DNA of 12,086 nt from Firmicutes bacterium UBA3920 (GCA_002386065.1 DGES01000079.1:2687-14772); one strand, 5' to 3'. Positions 1 through 6,712 are shown, counted from the first letter of the stretch. Numbers and translations are program-made. The notes: generated by a model not told the origin, from the letters alone.

Positions 1-47
1 ATTTCAATTGTCATAGTATTTAACTCTTCCATATTATATCTTTTCAT
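1..47 (-). CDS. 5' end of an unidentified gene (runs off the left edge)
   Basis: Only the first 15 codons and two bases lie in the window; the peptide begins MKRYNMEELNTMTIE. The start is supported by an AAGGTG ribosome binding site in the stretch AAAAGGTGATGAT directly before the ATG. It lies about 100 bp downstream of the NlpC-like gene on the same strand, and I see no convincing terminator between them, so read-through is possible. The fragment is too short to assign a family or function. Confidence 0.6.
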   Translation of the reverse strand, partial: MKRYNMEELNTMTIE

Positions 48-148
48 ATCATCACCTTTTCTTCCCTGTTTTAAAAATTATGCTAGTTTTTAGTCATCTA
101 CATAATTCTATCACACTTTGACATCGCATCTTTTGAGTGATGTGTTTT

Positions 149-712
149 TTATGGTCTCATAAAAAAACTAAAGGCTTCTTTAGCTGCACCATCTACCTCA
201 TCCGGATTCTTTATGTTTCTTATATGATACGTCTGACCACCATAATCTTTTGCCTGATTATCACATATGTAGGCATAATCATAACTACCCTCCTCAACCC
301 ATCCCATAAATATATAGGCATGGGTAGGAGTTCCATTTTTATTGCCTGCTACGTCTGTAGTGAACACAATATTGCCCGGTTTTAAGTTTTTATAATTAGC
401 ATCTTTCTTCCATCGTCTTTCTTCTAGTACTGATATTAACTGAGAGGTATTACAAATACCTTCTGGAACTGGAATATCAATTTTTCTTAGCGCTTCAGAT
501 ACAAAATATACACATGTATTTGCCGTTTTACCTCCGTTTAATGCTACTGCGGTATTAAACACTTCAATTTGGTTCTCTTCCTCTAGCATATATTGGTAGA
601 GCTGTTCTCTTAGCCGAGCATCTCTTTGTGGCTTTATAAATCTTCTATTCAATACTAAGCAAGCGATGAATAATAAAATTATAAATCTTAATTTTTTTCT
701 TCTTTTTTTCAT
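149..712 (-). CDS. Membrane-anchored NlpC/P60- or CHAP-like cysteine hydrolase (putative)
   Basis: 187 residues. A short basic N-terminus (MKKRRKK) is followed by one hydrophobic segment (about residues 9-22), which looks like a signal anchor or uncleaved signal peptide. A linker leads to a compact domain with the outline of the NlpC/P60-CHAP papain-like fold: a putative nucleophile Cys67 (NTCVYFVSEAL) at the start of a helix, a 'LKPGNIVF' strand entry (about 110-117) typical of these folds, His131 (PTHAYIFMGW), and Asp151/Asn152 as a possible third catalytic residue. Such proteins usually cut peptidoglycan stem peptides outside the membrane, and some act on other peptide or lipid substrates. 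It is shorter than typical secreted endopeptidases and has no wall-binding repeats. It has its own promoter, which is a copy of the response-regulator promoter at 6005-6085, so it is probably part of that regulon. Family placement is by motif pattern only. Confidence 0.65.
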   Translation of the reverse strand: MKKRRKKLRFIILLFIACLVLNRRFIKPQRDARLREQLYQYMLEEENQIEVFNTAVALNGGKTANTCVYFVSEALRKIDIPVPEGICNTSQLISVLEERRWKKDANYKNLKPGNIVFTTDVAGNKNGTPTHAYIFMGWVEEGSYDYAYICDNQAKDYGGQTYHIRNIKNPDEVDGAAKEAFSFFMRP

Positions 713-725
713 GGGTTATCTCTTT

Positions 726-807
726 CCTATATAATTATTCTATTAATAATTATATACCATCCTTCTTAAAAATTATCAATTATAATTCTTACAAAGTTCT
801 TAAGGAG
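726..807 (-). promoter_or_regulatory. Promoter/operator of the NlpC-like gene with 11-bp-phased TAAGAA boxes
   Basis: On the minus strand the -10 is TATAAT (749-754) and the -35 is TTGATA (774-779). The spacer is 19 bp, which is long and typical of activator-dependent promoters. Six bp upstream of the -35 are two TTCTTA boxes (plus-strand 786-791 and 797-802, reading TAAGAA on the transcribed strand) exactly 11 bp apart, as expected for OmpR-family response regulators. A perfect 12-bp inverted repeat (728-739/745-756) covers the -10 and the likely start site near 742. The whole block aligns with 6005-6085. Confidence 0.65.
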
Positions 808-821
808 ATATAAGAGTTAAA

Positions 822-1949
822 TCAATCTTTATAATTGTATTTTATCTCTTTCTGAAGAAGTACAGTCAATACTATGAAAAACAATATAAATGTTATTAAT
901 ACTTCAAATATAATTGCGCAAGGTTCCCATAACCCAAAACTAATAGAAAAACCAGCCATACTTGATAATATATCTGAACTTGCCATAGGAATTGCATTTA
1001 ATAAATATTTTATAACTGGAATTGAAACAAAGCTACTTCCTATCATATAAAATACACTCAAGCTAACTCCTATACCAATAGCTATAGTTGTTTTCTTTGT
1101 TTTAAGAGAAATGCATCCCATCAAAGTTGACAAGGCAAATATTCCTACAATCTCTGCCAATACCATGATCATGATACCTTGCCCTATAGAAAAGTTTCCA
1201 AACGAAAACAAACTAATCATCTTAAAACTACTTTTTAATGCTTTAAATCCTACAACAGAATTTACCATTCCTACTGTCCCCAATGTAGCTATTAAAGTTA
1301 ACAAAATTCCATAAAATATAACTGGCGTAATTCTTATAATCATATTCTTTTTATAATTTTTTGTGGTCATAATAATTTCCATACTTCCATCCTCAAAGCT
1401 TTCTGAATAAGTTCCTGAGGCAAAAAAAGTAACTAAAAATAAAATCATTATAAAAATCACCTGTATATTGTCAAGAGCAGTATAATAAAGATAGTATCCA
1501 GGATATCGAATAAATGGAGTCTTTACTTCATTGAGTTTGTTTAGTGCAGTTTGTTGCTCTTTTGTTGGAAGCTTATTTTCTATTAAAAACTCAAATTTAT
1601 TTCTCCAGCATTGATAAAATTCCGTCGCATACTCATCAGGATAATCTTCAATTTTGTTCTCCGTATATAAAAATCCAGGATAATTATTAACAAGGCTATT
1701 AATAATAAAAACTTGTGAGCTATAACGCCTATCTTCTGACTTTTCATCCCGGACTTTCCTTAATGCTAAAAGGAGATTCTCTTCTTTAATATCACCCTCG
1801 TATACAGCTTCTTCTTGCAAGCTGGAGCCAATATCTTTTTTGTCACTTACTATAATTAAATTTAAACCTATGGTTATAATTAAAATACCCAATATGGAAT
1901 ACAATACATATTTTGTACATAATTGGCGTTTCATTTCCAAAAGTAGCAC
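822..1949 (-). CDS. ABC transporter permease, ABC-2 type, second subunit
   Basis: 375 residues from a GTG start at 1949. I prefer this start to the ATG at 1967 because a full AGGAGGT lies 6 bases before the GTG, and because the resulting N-terminus (LLLEMKRQ) matches that of the neighbouring paralogue (FVSELKRQ). There is one membrane segment near residues 14-34, then an external domain of about 120 residues, then about five more membrane segments in the C-terminal half. It is a clear paralogue of the upstream permease: both carry an NEV-x-x-P-[YF] motif and a D-x-IQ motif before the second membrane segment, then an FF-x-SG motif and an E-x-G-x-x-EII-x-TT motif after it. It begins 4 bases after the previous stop and should be translationally coupled. 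It presumably pairs with that subunit and the ATPase to export or extract a substrate at the membrane, which cannot be identified from sequence. Confidence 0.85.
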   Translation of the reverse strand: MLLLEMKRQLCTKYVLYSILGILIITIGLNLIIVSDKKDIGSSLQEEAVYEGDIKEENLLLALRKVRDEKSEDRRYSSQVFIINSLVNNYPGFLYTENKIEDYPDEYATEFYQCWRNKFEFLIENKLPTKEQQTALNKLNEVKTPFIRYPGYYLYYTALDNIQVIFIMILFLVTFFASGTYSESFEDGSMEIIMTTKNYKKNMIIRITPVIFYGILLTLIATLGTVGMVNSVVGFKALKSSFKMISLFSFGNFSIGQGIMIMVLAEIVGIFALSTLMGCISLKTKKTTIAIGIGVSLSVFYMIGSSFVSIPVIKYLLNAIPMASSDILSSMAGFSISFGLWEPCAIIFEVLITFILFFIVLTVLLQKEIKYNYKD

Positions 1950-1953
1950 TTTT

Positions 1954-3177
1954 CTACCTCCTAACATAATTCCATGAAGTCATCATTAAACTTATGAAAA
2001 ATATCAATATACTAATGAATAAATGAAATTTAAAAAATAGCATTGCCTTCCCAAAGATAGAAACTATTTGTACCATACCAAACCAAAGCCCTGCGAATGA
2101 CACACTACCTGGAAGGATGCAACTAATTGTTTTCATTATTGAAGAATTATCTGAAACTCCCTTCAAACACAATAAAAACCCACTAATAATCATCAACACG
2201 GCAATGCTCATTGCTGTTGAAGCCTTATTTGCTTTGGATGAAACAAAAGTAGTAAATGCAGCAATTGTAATTACTCCAATTGTCCCAAATAGGATCATCT
2301 TACCAATTAAATCGCCCAAGCTATAAGGTAGTATAGTTGCTCCACCACATACTTGGATTGATGTTTTAAGAGCATTGGCTGGAAGGAAGTGTTTCAAAAT
2401 CCCGATGTATGTACCCATTCCCACAGTGTATATTAACAATCCCATAATTATTGGAATAAACAATTTTGCAAATAATAGCTTTCTTCTTCCTCCACTTGTT
2501 GTAGATATTATCTCATCTAAGCCACATTCCTTATCCTTTGCAATGATTCCACTTGAAAAAAACCCCACCATTATTAATAAAACAAAGCCAAATATCTGAA
2601 TATGTTCAACGCCATCCCTCCATACTTCAAACCCACCATAGTATGTATATGGCTTTTCTACTTCATTCCACATTTTCAAAGCTAACTCTTTTTCTGCCTG
2701 ATTTTTTGTATTTATATCAATTAATTTTTGATAATATAATTCTTCATTTTCATAAAAATGAGAACCAAAGTCTCTAGGAAACCATGAATCAAGATTGTCA
2801 TCGCCAAACATCTTTTTTAATCGATAATCTTGCATAATTAAAGTATCAGCGTAAACTGCTAATTTCAACAGTTCATCATTCATTATAATATCGCTTTCAC
2901 CATCTTTTTCTTTTATTGAGTCTAAAAATACTTCACAACTTCTTTGAAAATTATCTACAGTCATTTCCCCTGCATATATATTTCTATCCTTTGCAGCAGT
3001 TTCTATAGCCTCCATTCCTTTAAGCTCTTTGTAGCATCCAGTCATCATAAACCCTTCTGTTCGCCCACCTATAATGAACCAAGCCCATAATCCTCCAAGG
3101 ATAATAGCAATTAAAATGTATAATATGAACCTCTTTGCTCTCATTTGACGTTTTAGTTCAGAAACAAATATATCCAT
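1954..3177 (-). CDS. ABC transporter permease, ABC-2 type, first subunit
   Basis: 407 residues. The N-terminus is cytoplasmic and basic (SELKRQMRAKR). A first membrane segment (about 17-37) is followed by a large external region (about 38-190) rich in charged residues, then five more hydrophobic segments (about 193-213, 236-258, 288-312, 320-340 and 380-402). This one-plus-five layout with a large domain after the first segment is seen in ABC-2 permeases of the antimicrobial-peptide resistance and Na+ efflux type, and differs from the small (about 240-residue) LanE/LanG immunity permeases. The ATG overlaps the ATPase stop by one base (TAATG) and is preceded by AAAGGGGGTG. With the downstream paralogue it probably forms a heterodimeric channel. 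The substrate is unknown; the VanRS-like neighbours suggest a cell-envelope-active compound, which is inference. Confidence 0.85.
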   Translation of the reverse strand: MDIFVSELKRQMRAKRFILYILIAIILGGLWAWFIIGGRTEGFMMTGCYKELKGMEAIETAAKDRNIYAGEMTVDNFQRSCEVFLDSIKEKDGESDIIMNDELLKLAVYADTLIMQDYRLKKMFGDDNLDSWFPRDFGSHFYENEELYYQKLIDINTKNQAEKELALKMWNEVEKPYTYYGGFEVWRDGVEHIQIFGFVLLIMVGFFSSGIIAKDKECGLDEIISTTSGGRRKLLFAKLFIPIIMGLLIYTVGMGTYIGILKHFLPANALKTSIQVCGGATILPYSLGDLIGKMILFGTIGVITIAAFTTFVSSKANKASTAMSIAVLMIISGFLLCLKGVSDNSSIMKTISCILPGSVSFAGLWFGMVQIVSIFGKAMLFFKFHLFISILIFFISLMMTSWNYVRR

Positions 3178-4043
3178 TACTTCACCCCCTTTACCTTTGA
3201 AAGATAGAAATCATTTAAATTAGGTTTCACAAGTTTAGAATTTTTTAGTGGTGAATTTGCAATATATCGAATCCTTACATTGCCATCTCCTTCATTATGA
3301 AAATTAACAATACGATACTTCTGTTCTAAAATATTCATTTCTTCATCTTTTACAACTGATTCAAAAACCATGCCATCAATAGAATTGATTAAGGTATTGC
3401 TTTCTCCTGTTTCAATAATTTCCCCACTTTCCATAAGTATTAGATAGTTTGCAATAAATTCAACATCTGACACAATATGAGTTGAAAGAATGACAATTTT
3501 TTCTTTACTTATTGTTGCTAAATACTGACGAAACCTTCTTCTTTCTTCAATATCTAGTCCTGCTGTTGGCTCATCAACAATAAGTATATCTGGATTATTG
3601 AGCATAGCCTGGCAAATACCTACTCTTCTTTTCATCCCACCAGAGAGTTTATCTATTTTTTTGTGCTTTACATCTGATAGATTAAATTGCTCCAGCAAAT
3701 CCACAATACGTTTATGCCTTGTAACTTTGTCAATCCCCTTTAAACATCCTATATAATGTAGAAAATCTTCTACACTTTGATTCTTGTCATACCCAAAATG
3801 CTGAGGCAAATACCCTATCCTATCCAAATACTTATCACCTAAACTGGAAATTGTATGACCATCAAAATAGATTTCTCCTTTACTAGGCTTTAAATTACCT
3901 ACCATCATTCTCATCAATGTTGTTTTTCCAGCACCATTAGGTCCTAAAAGCCCCCATATACCTTGAGTGAAATTTAAGTCAACATTATTTACAGCCTTTA
4001 AATCTTTAAATTGTTTTGTTACTTTATCAATCCTTAATTCCAC
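3177..4043 (-). CDS. ABC transporter ATP-binding subunit (BcrA/CcmA-like)
   Basis: 288 residues with a complete nucleotide-binding domain: Walker A GPNGAGKTT (34-42), Q-loop Gln81 in GYLPQHFGY, signature LSGGMKRR (133-140), Walker B ILIVDEP (153-159), D-loop and the switch His189 in STH. The last 70 or so residues form an accessory C-terminal region of the kind found in drug- and peptide-export ATPases. The start is well supported by AGGAGGG six bases before the ATG. It is the first gene of an overlapping three-gene unit with the two permeases and powers the transport cycle at the cytoplasmic membrane face. A large hairpin lies between it and the upstream sensor-kinase gene, so its expression may be set separately from the two-component genes. 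Confidence 0.93.
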   Translation of the reverse strand: MELRIDKVTKQFKDLKAVNNVDLNFTQGIWGLLGPNGAGKTTLMRMMVGNLKPSKGEIYFDGHTISSLGDKYLDRIGYLPQHFGYDKNQSVEDFLHYIGCLKGIDKVTRHKRIVDLLEQFNLSDVKHKKIDKLSGGMKRRVGICQAMLNNPDILIVDEPTAGLDIEERRRFRQYLATISKEKIVILSTHIVSDVEFIANYLILMESGEIIETGESNTLINSIDGMVFESVVKDEEMNILEQKYRIVNFHNEGDGNVRIRYIANSPLKNSKLVKPNLNDFYLSKVKGVK

Positions 4044-4061
4044 ATTGAACCCTCCTTAAAA

Positions 4062-4119
4062 ATAAATAAACCTTTATCATATCATCAATATATCAATGAT
4101 TTGATAAAGGTTTATTTAT
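4062..4119 (-). terminator. Large hairpin between sensor kinase and ABC genes (attenuator or terminator)
   Basis: The arms 4062-4079 and 4102-4119 are perfectly complementary over 18 bp. After a single T/T mismatch, 5 more pairs form (4081-4085/4096-4100) around a 10-base loop. On the minus-strand transcript the 3' arm ends in TTTATTTAT followed by TTTT, then reaches the ABC ribosome binding site within a few bases. It could end transcripts from the two-component genes, act as a conditional attenuator, or stabilise the 5' end of the ABC mRNA. The stem is AT-rich, so terminator strength is uncertain. Confidence 0.6.
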
Positions 4120-4147
4120 ACTTTATATAGAATTTATAAAGATTTTA

Positions 4148-5266
4148 TTAAGATTTAGGCAACTTGATAATAAATGTAGTATGACCATTTACACTTTCTG
4201 CATATAATTTCCCATCATGTTTTTCAACAATCTCTTTTGCAATTGCAAGTCCCAATCCTGAACCTGATGATTGACCCCTTGCTTTATCCCTACGATAAAA
4301 TTTTTGAAATATTAATTCAAGCTCTTGAGGTGATATAATATCTCCGTCATTCTCTACAGTTATAATTGTTGTTGCCTGCTCTTCTTTACCTGTAATTTTA
4401 ATAACCGAATCCTCACGACTATAGCTAATGGCATTTTTTAATAGGTTATTTAAAACCCTTGCCAAAAGATTAGCATCGCCGTATACCTTAAAACCTGGTA
4501 TAATATCCAATTTCATTTGTAGCTTTTTTGGTATAAATAATGGATAAAGCTCATCAGTTATCTGCCCAAGGAAAAACTCTCCGCTAATTTCTGTTTTATT
4601 TAGAGGGATTTCTTGAAGATTAAATCTAGTAATATCAAAAAATTGATTAGTCAATTCCTCTAAATGATAGGCCTTGTCCAAAACTCTTTCTAAATATTCC
4701 TTTTGAATTTTCTCTGGAACTTCAGATTCCTCTAAAATATTTAAATAACCAATAATACTGGTTAGCGGTGTTTTTAAATCATGAGCTAAGTATGTAACTA
4801 AATCATTTTTCTTCTGAATTTCTATTTCCTTTTCTTGTTCTATCCTTTCTTTTTCATTTAATATTGATTGAATCTCCACATCAATGGGTTTTAACTCTTG
4901 AATTTCAGCAGGTTCTTTATCACCTTGAAACTGACGAATTCTCTCCCCTACTTGAGCTACTACCCTTTCATTTTCACGCTTTTTTGATATTTTAGAGGCA
5001 AAATAGATGCTGATTTCCACTATTAAAAAACCTCCGACCGCTATAAATGTCAGTATCCTTCTCAATCTGTCCCATCGAAAAGTACCTCTAATGGCTTCAA
5101 ATCGACCATATAAAAACACTTTTTCCCTCTCCTCGAGTATTGTTCTTACAAAATATTCTGCAACACTGCCTTCTAAATATACATCAATAAAAAACAGTAT
5201 GAGTATATAAACTATAAATGCAATAATATAATAATTCTTTTTCCATTTCCGTTTTTTAATCTTCAA
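4148..5266 (-). CDS. Sensor histidine kinase, VanS-like
   Basis: 372 residues. There are two membrane segments (about 12-31 and 71-91) with a short external loop of about 40 residues, too small for a folded ligand-binding domain. Then comes a charged, probably coiled-coil linker (about 92-155). The HisKA motif YLAHDLKTPLTS carries the phospho-acceptor His162, and the ATPase domain has N-box Asn274/Asn278, G1 ENDGD (305-309), F-box FQKFYRRD and G2 GSGLGLAIAKE. The 'YLAHDLKTPLTS-IIGYL' pattern is what I associate with VanS-type kinases. The start is TTG, since no ATG lies near the N-terminus; it overlaps the response-regulator stop by 11 bases, with a G-rich ribosome binding site (GGGGGGTAGG) 8 bases upstream. 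It probably phosphorylates the neighbouring regulator. Such short-loop kinases often sense through the membrane or through a partner transporter, so the ABC proteins are candidate partners. Confidence 0.93.
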   Translation of the reverse strand: MKIKKRKWKKNYYIIAFIVYILILFFIDVYLEGSVAEYFVRTILEEREKVFLYGRFEAIRGTFRWDRLRRILTFIAVGGFLIVEISIYFASKISKKRENERVVAQVGERIRQFQGDKEPAEIQELKPIDVEIQSILNEKERIEQEKEIEIQKKNDLVTYLAHDLKTPLTSIIGYLNILEESEVPEKIQKEYLERVLDKAYHLEELTNQFFDITRFNLQEIPLNKTEISGEFFLGQITDELYPLFIPKKLQMKLDIIPGFKVYGDANLLARVLNNLLKNAISYSREDSVIKITGKEEQATTIITVENDGDIISPQELELIFQKFYRRDKARGQSSGSGLGLAIAKEIVEKHDGKLYAESVNGHTTFIIKLPKS

Positions 5267-5942
5267 TGATATAGCCTACCCCCCATACTGTTTTAATATA
5301 TTCTGGTTTTTCAAAAGAATCTCCCATCTTTTCTCTCAAGTTTCGGATATGAACAGTCACAGTATTAGTTGATTTTGAATAATAATCATCTTCCCAAATT
5401 AAATGAAACAACTCCTCCCCACTTAAAACTTCTCCTTTTTTCTCCAGCAATACCTCTAATATTTTAAACTCTGTTGGTGTAAGCTTTATCTCACTTCCAT
5501 TAATACTTACTTTTTTACTTTTTTTATTTAAAATAAGCCCTTTGTAATAAATTGTATCCATATCAACTGTGTTTTCAGAATACTCCTTATAACGCCTCAA
5601 TTGTGCCTTGACCCTAGCTACCACTTCTAAAGGATTGAATGGCTTTGTAATATAATCATCAGCACCATAGCTTAAACCCAGTATTTTATCTCGATCTGCA
5701 TCCTTTGCAGTAAGCATAATAATTGGATAATGATATTTTTTGCGTATGTGTTTACAAATCATCAATCCATCTAAATCGGGGAGCATTAGATCTAAAATGA
5801 CAAGGTCAAGTTGTTTATTAATATGTTCCATAGCCTTAGCTCCATTTTCAGCTTCCAATATTTCAAAGGATTCAGCTTCTAAATAAATCCTTAATATATT
5901 TCTTATGTCTTCATCATCTTCGATAATTAAAATCTTCTCCAT
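5256..5942 (-). CDS. OmpR-family response regulator, VanR-like
   Basis: 228 residues from the ATG at 5942. An in-frame GTG four codons earlier is possible, but the ATG sits properly behind a GTGGGTG ribosome binding site and gives the usual MEKILIIEDD start. The receiver domain has acidic pocket Asp9/Asp10, phospho-acceptor Asp51, switch Thr78 and Lys100 (TKPF). The C-terminal winged helix (about 130-228) ends in the typical VWGVGYIIED. The 'TKPFNPLEVVARVKAQLRR' stretch is strongly VanR-like. It should bind direct repeats as a dimer; phased repeats of the right geometry lie in its own promoter and in that of the NlpC-like gene. The kinase gene overlaps its 3' end. No vanHAX-type genes are present, so this is not evidence of glycopeptide resistance. 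Confidence 0.94.
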   Translation of the reverse strand: MEKILIIEDDEDIRNILRIYLEAESFEILEAENGAKAMEHINKQLDLVILDLMLPDLDGLMICKHIRKKYHYPIIMLTAKDADRDKILGLSYGADDYITKPFNPLEVVARVKAQLRRYKEYSENTVDMDTIYYKGLILNKKSKKVSINGSEIKLTPTEFKILEVLLEKKGEVLSGEELFHLIWEDDYYSKSTNTVTVHIRNLREKMGDSFEKPEYIKTVWGVGYIIED

Positions 5943-5973
5943 ACAATCACCCACTTCATCTAAAGTTTTTTAT

Positions 5974-5991
5974 CTATCTCTCTTTTTTCAT
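5974..5991 (-). CDS. Five-codon leader ORF in the response-regulator 5' UTR
   Basis: The frame reads Met-Lys-Lys-Glu-Arg-stop behind a good GAGGGTGG ribosome binding site. It lies inside the roughly 80-base leader of the response-regulator transcript. Its first codons resemble the start of the NlpC-like gene (ATGAAAAAA followed by purine-rich sequence). It may therefore be a relic of the promoter duplication rather than a functional leader peptide. A role in translation control is possible but not shown. Confidence 0.3.
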   Translation of the reverse strand: MKKER

Positions 5992-6004
5992 AAATTTTCG
6001 CCAC

Positions 6005-6085
6005 CCTCTATAATTATTCTATTTAATATTATATAGCATATTTCTAAAAACTAACAATCATAATTCTTAAGAAATTCTTCAGAAT
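6005..6085 (-). promoter_or_regulatory. Promoter/operator of the two-component genes, twin of the NlpC-like gene promoter
   Basis: On the minus strand the -10 is TATAAT (6028-6033) and the -35 is TTGTTA (6052-6057), with an 18-bp spacer. Directly upstream are two tandem 11-bp repeats, ATTCTTAAGAA (6063-6073) and ATTCTTCAGAA (6074-6084), identical at 10 of 11 positions. The TTCTTA cores sit 6 bp from the -35, the same distance as at 786-802. Autoregulation by the neighbouring response regulator is the likely meaning. Confidence 0.65.
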
Positions 6086-6153
6086 ATAAAATATATTTGC
6101 TATTCAATATTATGAAATATCTAGATAAAGATAGTTATCATGTTTCTTAACAG

Positions 6154-6420
6154 TTGACCTTTTTAACAAATATAAACTATAAATCCATTGTTTTATATTA
6201 TGATCATTAATATAATAATAGTAAGGTGATAGTATGAAAGTGAAAGAATTGAATATATGTAATACAAGGTGATATGGAAAAAGTCCTTGATACATTATAA
6301 CAATATACAAATATTTGTATGGAACTTGTATTCCCCGTTAAATTACATGGTGATGAGTTTTTGATCAGATAGATAATTGGCTGGAAGCAAAACTCGATAT
6401 AGGAACCAATGCTCCCCGTA
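6154..6420 (+). pseudogene. Decayed plus-strand gene start(s) with leftover promoter and ribosome binding sites
   Basis: A plausible promoter (TTGACC 6154-6159, 18-bp spacer, TATAAA 6178-6183) is followed by two AAGGTGAT ribosome binding sites (6223-6230 and 6266-6273). Each precedes an ATG (6234 and 6274) whose frame stops after 12 and 8 codons. Past those stops, open stretches continue in shifting frames, for example MELVFPVKLHGDEF and then, in another frame, QIDNWLEAKLDIGTNAPRNE. Expression signals followed by protein-like but broken frames suggest a small gene destroyed by frameshifts and stops. I do not recognise the family. Confidence 0.35.
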
Positions 6421-6424
6421 ATGA

Positions 6425-6679
6425 AAAAACAATCAAGATAAGCTTTTCATTTTAATAATAGTTTTCACTATATTAGGATTTATGAATCTACTTACAGCAA
6501 AGTTTATGCAAGAAATATTTAAATCCTTCATGCTTGAAAGGGTTCAAATTGAATTACCTCCTCCAAATAGCTTAGACTCATGGACTCAGTTTTTCAAAAA
6601 TGTCAATCAGACAGGACTTGTCGTAACAATTGTCATATTTAGTGGAATGGTATCTAGAGAATATGAAAAAGAAATCTAA
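6425..6679 (+). pseudogene. N-terminal remnant of an ABC-2 permease
   Basis: An open stretch (best start codon ATG at 6482) encodes a first membrane segment (LFILIIVFTILGFMNLLTA), a short external piece containing LDSWTQFFKN, and the start of a second segment ending SGMVSREYEKE. This pattern matches the beginning of single-subunit ABC-2 permeases, in which the FSG-x-x-S-x-E-x-x-K motif follows the second segment and some 150-200 residues should come next. The frame instead ends at a TAA that overlaps the U-tract side of the hydrogenase terminator. The expected N-terminal start is also missing, since an in-frame stop at 6422 lies just before the membrane segment. It lies on the opposite strand to every intact gene in the window. 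It is not closely similar to the two intact permeases, which have a much larger external domain. Confidence 0.6.
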
Positions 6680-6712
6680 AAAAAGGAGCAACCCAACAAC
6701 TCGGGTCGCTCC
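6678..6712 (-). terminator. Intrinsic terminator of the hydrogenase operon
   Basis: On the minus strand, GGAGCGACCC and GGGTTGCTCC form a 10-bp GC-rich stem with one mismatch around an 8-base loop (GAGTTGTT), followed by seven consecutive U residues. It starts about 16 bases after the hydrogenase stop codon. This is a textbook Rho-independent terminator and marks the end of the five-gene operon. Confidence 0.92.

Noticed and set aside
121..150. Terminator-like hairpin on the plus strand (ACATCGC/GTGATGT then GTTTTTT)
   Set aside because: The stem is only 7 bp with a G-U pair, and no plus-strand gene lies upstream. On the minus strand, where the genes are, there is no U-tract.
1950..1967. ATG start of the second permease at 1967
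   Set aside because: It would put the perfect AGGAGGT inside the gene; the GTG at 1949 is correctly spaced from it and matches the paralogue's N-terminus.
4131..4152. 11-bp-spaced ATCTT repeats at the end of the kinase gene as a third regulator site
   Set aside because: The spacing fits, but the sequence is only partly similar to TTCTTA, is inverted relative to the other sites, overlaps coding sequence, and has no clear promoter behind it.
3177..5942. Glycopeptide-resistance (van) cluster
   Set aside because: Regulator and kinase are VanRS-like, but there is no ligase, dehydrogenase or D,D-dipeptidase gene; the neighbours are an ABC transporter and an NlpC-like protein.
6110..6310. Minus-strand 66-residue open frame
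   Set aside because: It is Tyr/Ile/Leu-rich with no recognisable domain or convincing ribosome binding site. It overlaps the plus-strand remnant and looks like an AT-rich chance frame.
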